Assembly (NCBI RefSeq): GCF_000346485.2
Contig: NZ_KQ976354.1
Span: 1,799,719 to 1,863,718 of the forward strand
Direction of reading: 5' to 3'
Source: Scytonema hofmannii PCC 7110
GTDB lineage: Bacteria > Cyanobacteriota > Cyanobacteriia > Cyanobacteriales > Nostocaceae
DNA length: 64,000 bases
Positions within the stretch are counted from its first letter, which is position 1; every line of letters starts with the position of its first letter. Below are positions 62,300 to 64,000 of this stretch, piece by piece. Under the pieces are notes generated by a model that did not search any database, had not been told where the DNA came from, and was given only the letters and a program-made list of their open reading frames with translations. Position numbers and translations under genes: made by a program.

Positions 62300-64000
62300 T
62301 TACATACTTCGCCTATATTCCTCTAACAATTGTGGAATGTAATCGTAACCATCTACTCCAATGACAGAAATAATTTTAGAACGGTTTTGCTGTAGTAACT
62401 GACTAAATGCTTCTGCTCCTATCTGTCCCTGCAAAATTGTGAGTAAACCTGCTGTTTTTCGCCACTCAATTGATGCAATTTGATTTAACAAATACATTCC
62501 CAAAACACCAGTATAAACTCCTTGTTCTTGATTTTGCAGTTGATAGTAAGCTTCTGCTAAATTAGCTAAATTTAAACCTTGAAGGTATAAATCACCAGAT
62601 ATTTGTGCTGTTTGCAAGCCGTCTTCTAAATGTTTAATAGCTGCTTGCGGTTGTCCAATGACTAAGTAAGCAATACCTAAACTGCTGAAACACAAAGCTT
62701 TACTTTGAAGGTCGCCCAATCTCTCTGATAATGCTAAGCCTTGTTGCAAATAGTTAATCGCCATTTCATAGGTTTCTGGTTCTGTTTGTTCTGTCTGCTG
62801 TGCTTGCATGACTTCGCTATAACCTAAATTCACCAGAGCATTTGCTTCCCCTGTACGATCGCCTGTCTGACGGCTCAGTATTAATGCTCGTTGGCTGTAA
62901 TTAATTGCCTCTGCATACATTTTTTCGGCAACGCAAGTGCGGCTGAGGTGATTGAAATTGGCGATTTCACAGGGGCGATCGCCTGAATTGCGGGCTATTT
63001 CCAGTGCTGCGCTGTGAAACTCTGCCGATCGTCGATACTGCCCCATTGCACGCTGAGAATAACCTAAAAGTGTCAATATTCTTGCTTTTTCTTGAGTTCC
63101 TTCTGTTTGTTGCAGTGGTTCATTCAGATAATCCAGAGCATCCCGTAAATAACTCCCAGAGAAGGAAGCAAAAATTCCTCCATATAGGGGAAAATACGGG
63201 CGTTGTGCAAAGGTTCGTAAAATCTGGATCATAACTTGATGACAAGCAGCGCTATACACGGGCGCAGTGTTACTAAAACCGTTTGCGAGTAAACTCCAAA
63301 TCACTGCAAAGGTTAAGTAAGTTGAAATTGACAAATTCGATCCAGCTTTTACATTGTAGGGTTGTTGGTCAAACCAATTCACTAACCCTTTCTGTAAGGA
63401 CTGCAAAATCACTGCAATTTCTACCCAATCACTGAAGTTCATACCACTTCTGTGTTGGGCAAATTCAATAGCAGATTGTTCCATTGCTAAGGTACGAAAC
63501 AGTGCTTGGAGACAACTACTGTGTACCTGCTTCGCCCAAGTTGCCCAAGGGCCTTGTTCTCCAGGTACACCTCCAAATCCCAGTGTTCCTCGGCTTTGTT
63601 CGTACATCCAGCTAATCAAATGATCCTGTAGCCGTTGCCAAGATGCCACACCACGGGTAATGCCTTCTGAAATTTGCTGAAAATCAGGATTGGCTTGGGC
63701 AAATTGCTGTAAAGATTTTGAGACTTGTTGGATTTGCTGTAAGGTGAGAGAATTTTTCCGATTAGGATCGCTTGCTCTTAAGAATGCGGCTAAACGCCCG
63801 CTTGAATCAGCCGAAGTAATCTCTTTGACTGCGGAAGTAATCGCTTCTGTGACTTTGCTTTGCTGCTCGGCGCGTTGCCATTGACTCTGAATAGTCTTTA
63901 TTGCCCTGAGACTGCGGGTTGCCTTAGCTTGCTTGAGTTCGTCTTTTTCAGTATCGACGTGTTGCTGGGTGGAGTTGAGGCGCTCGCTCAAAACCAACTC
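62300..64000 (-). CDS. TPR-repeat protein, incomplete at the window edge
   Basis: The frame is open from the right edge to a stop at 62300 (about 566 codons). The first 290 residues are helical with no named domain. From about residue 300 TPR units follow (ARILTLLGYSQRAMGQYRRS; ANALVNLGYSEVMQ; SKALCFSSLGIAYLVIGQPQ; NLANLAEAYYQLQN). The C-terminus is SVIGVDGYDYIPQLLEEYRR. The only possible starts in the window are TTG or GTG codons near the edge, so the gene probably begins beyond it. Related proteins often carry an N-terminal enzymatic or NB-ARC-like domain; that part is not visible. Confidence 0.75.
   Translation of the reverse strand, partial: ELVLSERLNSTQQHVDTEKDELKQAKATRSLRAIKTIQSQWQRAEQQSKVTEAITSAVKEITSADSSGRLAAFLRASDPNRKNSLTLQQIQQVSKSLQQFAQANPDFQQISEGITRGVASWQRLQDHLISWMYEQSRGTLGFGGVPGEQGPWATWAKQVHSSCLQALFRTLAMEQSAIEFAQHRSGMNFSDWVEIAVILQSLQKGLVNWFDQQPYNVKAGSNLSISTYLTFAVIWSLLANGFSNTAPVYSAACHQVMIQILRTFAQRPYFPLYGGIFASFSGSYLRDALDYLNEPLQQTEGTQEKARILTLLGYSQRAMGQYRRSAEFHSAALEIARNSGDRPCEIANFNHLSRTCVAEKMYAEAINYSQRALILSRQTGDRTGEANALVNLGYSEVMQAQQTEQTEPETYEMAINYLQQGLALSERLGDLQSKALCFSSLGIAYLVIGQPQAAIKHLEDGLQTAQISGDLYLQGLNLANLAEAYYQLQNQEQGVYTGVLGMYLLNQIASIEWRKTAGLLTILQGQIGAEAFSQLLQQNRSKIISVIGVDGYDYIPQLLEEYRRSM

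Overview
The window is a stretch of cyanobacterial chromosome, most likely from a filamentous heterocystous species (Nostoc, Scytonema, Calothrix or Tolypothrix type). The evidence is many GCGATCGC (HIP1) octamers, heptamer repeats of the GGGAGTA and CCCTACT type, and a gene set that includes GUN4, CP12, cyanobacterial FurA, a SigC-like group 2 sigma factor, a 473-residue isocitrate dehydrogenase and a giant multi-receiver hybrid kinase. All assignments come from reading the sequence and from family knowledge; no searches were run.

Layout. 0-5 kb: a 5' part of a Uma2 gene carrying an in-frame dispersed repeat, then a hybrid kinase and a receiver protein. 5.5-9.5 kb: a TPR protein, a PhnD-like binding protein, and debris (a deleted toxin-immunity cassette, a broken HEAT-vWA gene, a MITE-like element). 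9.5-16 kb: an NMT1/SsuA-type ABC transporter, a B12-type radical SAM enzyme with a small coupled protein, and an osmoprotectant-type binding protein and permease. 16-20 kb: an orphan polymorphic-toxin domain with an Imm30-like immunity protein, then a 2194-bp IS4-family element with a passenger gene that splits a 110-codon gene. 20-25 kb: housekeeping (UgpC-type ATPase, GUN4, a ribbon-helix-helix protein, icd, CP12). 25-32 kb: a gene graveyard in which pieces of a DUF433-like gene, an ABC-three-component system, HerA, SbcD, SbcC and HsdR are joined end to end, next to an intact DpdA/TGT-like gene and a RelE-type toxin-antitoxin pair lying between two arrays of a 67-bp tandem repeat. 32-34 kb: a compact operon of three unknown genes. 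34-46 kb: tRNA-Pro, lipA, gpsA, a sigC-like gene, furA, a peptidoglycan-binding protein, a histidine kinase, several small genes and an HtrA protease. 46-48 kb: an operon of a ParA-like ATPase, an unknown protein and a compact Mrr-like nuclease. 48-52.5 kb: Uma2, PpiC-type isomerase, Nudix, pgk, UspA. 52.6-62.2 kb: a defence-like island with a helicase split by an ISAs1-family element, a ParB-like/Mrr-like pair, and an AAA ATPase/DUF4276 pair. 62.3 kb to the end: a TPR protein that probably continues past the window.

The strongest candidates for undescribed biology are the two independent loci that pair a partition-type protein with a small Mrr-like endonuclease (ParA-type at 46.3-47.9 kb and ParB-type at 58.1-60.1 kb). 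Next are the three-gene operon at 32.3-34.0 kb, the passenger-carrying IS4 element with matched internal palindromes, and the DpdA-like gene beside the recombination-gene graveyard.
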